Source of the DNA: an uncultured Coriobacteriaceae bacterium
Lineage (GTDB): Bacteria; Actinomycetota; Coriobacteriia; Coriobacteriales; Eggerthellaceae
Assembly (NCBI GenBank): GCA_902796815.1
Contig: CADBQL010000143.1
Location: 1-8,316, forward strand
Length of the DNA stretch: 8,316 nucleotides
Reading direction: 5' to 3'
Part shown: in pieces, positions 6,438 through 8,316 of the stretch
Position numbering within the stretch: the stretch's first letter is position 1
Layout: each line of letters opens with the position of its first letter
Made by a program: the position numbers and the translations under genes
The notes under the pieces: generated by a model
Database searches by the model: none
Seen by the model: only the letters and a program-made list of their open reading frames with translations
Told to the model about the DNA's origin: nothing

Positions 6438-7988
6438 ATGAGGTTTTCATTGCGGTTAATTGCCGAGCGCCTGCACGACAAGGGGTTCCGTGCGCTCGCC
6501 GTTAACGGTCGCGATGCGTTCGTGCGAAAGGTACGCTTGCTTCCCGAAGAGGACCAGGTGCTAGAGCCCGATACCCTCTATATTTGCGTTGGCGTATCTG
6601 ATGGCGCAATCGTTGACGTTGCCAATAATAGTTGCGAGAACGGCAATTGCTCGTTCGCAATTGCTCATGTGCCTGAGCGCAGCTGGCGCATGCCATACCT
6701 CGTTGTTGAGGGCGAAGAAGGGGCCTCGTCGCTTTTGAATGCTGTGGCTGATGCCATTGACGAATTGGAAGGGTCTTTCAATCGTATGAACGAGCTCGCA
6801 TGGCAGGGAGACGGCCTTACCGGAATTGTCGAAGAGCTTTCGAGACTTGTGGGGAATTCTGCGTACATCGTCGATTCCAGTTTCAAAGTCATGGCTATTA
6901 CCAACGATCCCGATTTGGAAGAAATGAGCGTCAACTGGATGAACGCTGCCAAGCATGGCTATCTTTCCTACGATGTGATCGCCAACCTCATCCGCAGCAA
7001 CGAACTGCATAACATTGAGTCGACAAGCGTTGCGACCATTGTGGATTCCGAATTCTTCTACGTTCCGTTTGCCAACTACAATCTACGGCAAGAGGGCAAA
7101 GTGCAGGGGCACCTGTTTGTTGTTCAAATGTACAAATCCATTACCGAGTGCGATTTGGAGCTCGTGAACCTCGTAGCGCCCATTGTGCTTAGAGCTTTGC
7201 GGGTCGATCCCGCATTCCAGATGCGGCGCGGCCCCCTTTACGAGCATTTCGTCATCGACTGGCTGACGGGTGGGTTGCGCGATCAGGCTTACATTCAAAG
7301 CCAGCTCGACGCCCTGTCGTTTAACGCCTCAGATTTGTCTATCGTCGCTATCGTGAGGCTTTCCATCGACAGCGATTTTAGACGCGAGCATCTGGCGCGG
7401 TTGCTCGAAGATCGCCAGGGTTGTCGCGCCGTATCCCATGATGGTCAGGTTATTGCATTGTTCCAGCTAAAACGCCACAAAGAGAAGGATGCCGTGCTGC
7501 GTAAGATGAAAAGCATCTGCCGCAGCCAGCAATGCCGCGCTGCCGTGAGCGATGTGCAGGACAGCTTTCTCGACACACCGCGCGCATACCGTCAGGCGCG
7601 TGAGGCCCTGCGCATCAGCGATGCAATGAAGATTGACGGCGACGTAATAGCGTATGGCGATGTGGCTGCTTATCAACCGTATTTGAACTTCGCGTCGGTT
7701 GAGGAGCTTGATGCTTTTTGCCATCCTGCGGTCAATGCTTTGCGCGAGCACGACCGCACACACGCCGCGCAACTGCTCCCCACTTTGTCGGCTTTCTTGA
7801 AAAACGACCGTGACGTGCTGGCGACCGCCGCTGCGCTATACGTACATCGCAACACGCTTACGTACCGCATAAAGCGCATTCTGGAACTGTGTCCACTCGA
7901 CCTGGACGACTTCAATGTGCGCCACCGTCTGCTCGAGTCGATTCTGGTATCCGAGTACTATGACGGTATCACTGCTAGTATGATATAG
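6438..7988 (+). CDS. PucR/CdaR-type helix-turn-helix transcriptional regulator
   Basis: This gene encodes 516 residues from ATG at 6438, with GGGAG at 6429-6433 and AAGGA at 6423-6427 before it. The frame stays open upstream to TTG at 6306 and contains ATG at 6372 (weak ribosome site). I reject these because that stretch is AT-rich and contains the inverted repeat at 6392-6412. Residues 1-115 form an uncharacterised N-terminal domain. Residues 125-255 look like a GAF-type sensor (NSAYIVDSSFKVMAITND). Residues 295-400 fit the CdaR/GGDEF-like middle domain. Residues 459-502 (TAAALYVHRNTLTYRIKRI, then LDDFNVRHRLLES) are the PucR C-terminal helix-turn-helix. PucR-family proteins usually act on nearby catabolic genes in response to small molecules. 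The likely target is the divergent URO-D-family gene, and the ligand is unknown. Confidence 0.88.
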   Translation: MRFSLRLIAERLHDKGFRALAVNGRDAFVRKVRLLPEEDQVLEPDTLYICVGVSDGAIVDVANNSCENGNCSFAIAHVPERSWRMPYLVVEGEEGASSLLNAVADAIDELEGSFNRMNELAWQGDGLTGIVEELSRLVGNSAYIVDSSFKVMAITNDPDLEEMSVNWMNAAKHGYLSYDVIANLIRSNELHNIESTSVATIVDSEFFYVPFANYNLRQEGKVQGHLFVVQMYKSITECDLELVNLVAPIVLRALRVDPAFQMRRGPLYEHFVIDWLTGGLRDQAYIQSQLDALSFNASDLSIVAIVRLSIDSDFRREHLARLLEDRQGCRAVSHDGQVIALFQLKRHKEKDAVLRKMKSICRSQQCRAAVSDVQDSFLDTPRAYRQAREALRISDAMKIDGDVIAYGDVAAYQPYLNFASVEELDAFCHPAVNALREHDRTHAAQLLPTLSAFLKNDRDVLATAAALYVHRNTLTYRIKRILELCPLDLDDFNVRHRLLESILVSEYYDGITASMI

Positions 7989-8296
7989 AGTCGTATGAGC
8001 CAAGCGCTGCGGGAAGCCAGGCGACGCCGACGCGCGAACAGCTGCTCCAGTACGAGATTGCAATATGCCTGAAGCGCGGGCTTTGCCTCGAGGTTTGCCC
8101 CAACTACACGAACGGCAACAACTTCTTTGGCGCGCTTTACGCAAACGATTGCTACCTGGTCGCTACGCGCAACAAGACCAAGGCAGGCGAGATCAAGGCC
8201 CTCTACGACGAGCACTTCGGGAAAGACTGCTCCAAGGCGCTTTCCTGCATGGACGTATGTCCGGCCAAGATTTCGACCATCGCATCGATGGCCTAA
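7979..8296 (+). pseudogene. C-terminal fragment of a succinate dehydrogenase/fumarate reductase iron-sulfur subunit
   Basis: The frame 7979-8296 has no ATG, GTG or TTG before its conserved part, so it cannot start normally. Recognisable homology runs from about 8015: PTREQLLQYE, then CLKRGLCLEVCPNY, NNFFGALYANDCYLVATR, and DCSKALSCMDVCPAKI. This is the C-terminal ferredoxin-like half of SdhB/FrdB proteins; the N-terminal 2Fe-2S domain is absent. The family motif CxxCxxCxxxCP is broken: the second Cys is Arg (CGC at 8075-8077), one transition from TGC. The second Cys group (8228, 8246, 8258) is intact. The stop TAA at 8294 opens a run of 16 A. No sdhA or sdhC partner is in the window. It begins just after the PucR stop. 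The fragment reading is well supported; whether the Arg is decay or a sequencing error is unknown. Confidence 0.75.
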
Positions 8297-8310
8297 AAAA
8301 AAAAAAAAAA
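8295..8310. repeat. Homopolymer of 16 A (T16 on the minus strand)
   Basis: Sixteen consecutive A follow the T of the TAA stop of the iron-sulfur subunit fragment. On the minus strand this is T16, which could be the U tract of a terminator for a gene to the right, with the hairpin beyond the window, or the A side of a bidirectional terminator. A slippage-prone tract or an assembly artefact is also possible. Confidence 0.5.
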
Positions 8311-8316
8311 GAGGTA

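Noticed and set aside
7995..8072. ATG-started short plus-strand frame of 25 codons after the regulator
   Set aside because: It is out of frame with the iron-sulfur fragment, very short, and has no ribosome site or conserved content.

Overview
The window looks like a chromosomal segment of a gut or rumen anaerobe of the Eggerthellaceae/Coriobacteriia (Actinomycetota). I infer this from four things: moderately high GC by eye, a large secreted modular surface protein of the kind common in that group (right-handed beta-helix, InlB-type repeat, Cys/His tail repeats), a URO-D-fold methyltransferase-like gene, and a PucR-type regulator. No rRNA or marker gene fixes the genus.

Left part (1-3806, minus strand): one uninterrupted reading frame fills almost half the window and runs off the left edge. 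It encodes at least 1268 residues of a secreted, probably cell-surface protein. The modules in order are a signal peptide, a ten-turn Gly-rich beta-helix, a second beta-rich repeat segment, an InlB-B-like repeat and a Cys-containing repeat region. Its C-terminus, where an anchor would be, lies outside the window.

Middle (3807-5165): a 379-base divergent intergenic region is followed by one small plus-strand gene of unknown function (4186-4476) with a duplicated Shine-Dalgarno segment. After it come about 690 bases without a convincing gene. They hold a 14-bp perfect palindrome, a G-rich run, a minus-strand terminator-like hairpin with a T tract, and a very strong hairpin with a perfect 15-bp stem.

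Right part (5166-7988): a divergent pair. The minus-strand gene encodes a uroporphyrinogen-decarboxylase-family protein, probably a cobalamin-linked methyltransferase rather than a haem enzyme. The plus-strand gene encodes a PucR/CdaR-type regulator. An AT-rich region with an 8+8 bp inverted repeat lies between them. The simplest reading is a local regulator controlling a methyl-transfer enzyme for an unidentified methylated substrate.

Right edge (7979-8316): a start-less C-terminal fragment of a succinate dehydrogenase/fumarate reductase iron-sulfur subunit follows the regulator. One cluster cysteine is replaced by Arg, and a run of 16 A begins inside the stop codon. It is best read as a gene remnant.
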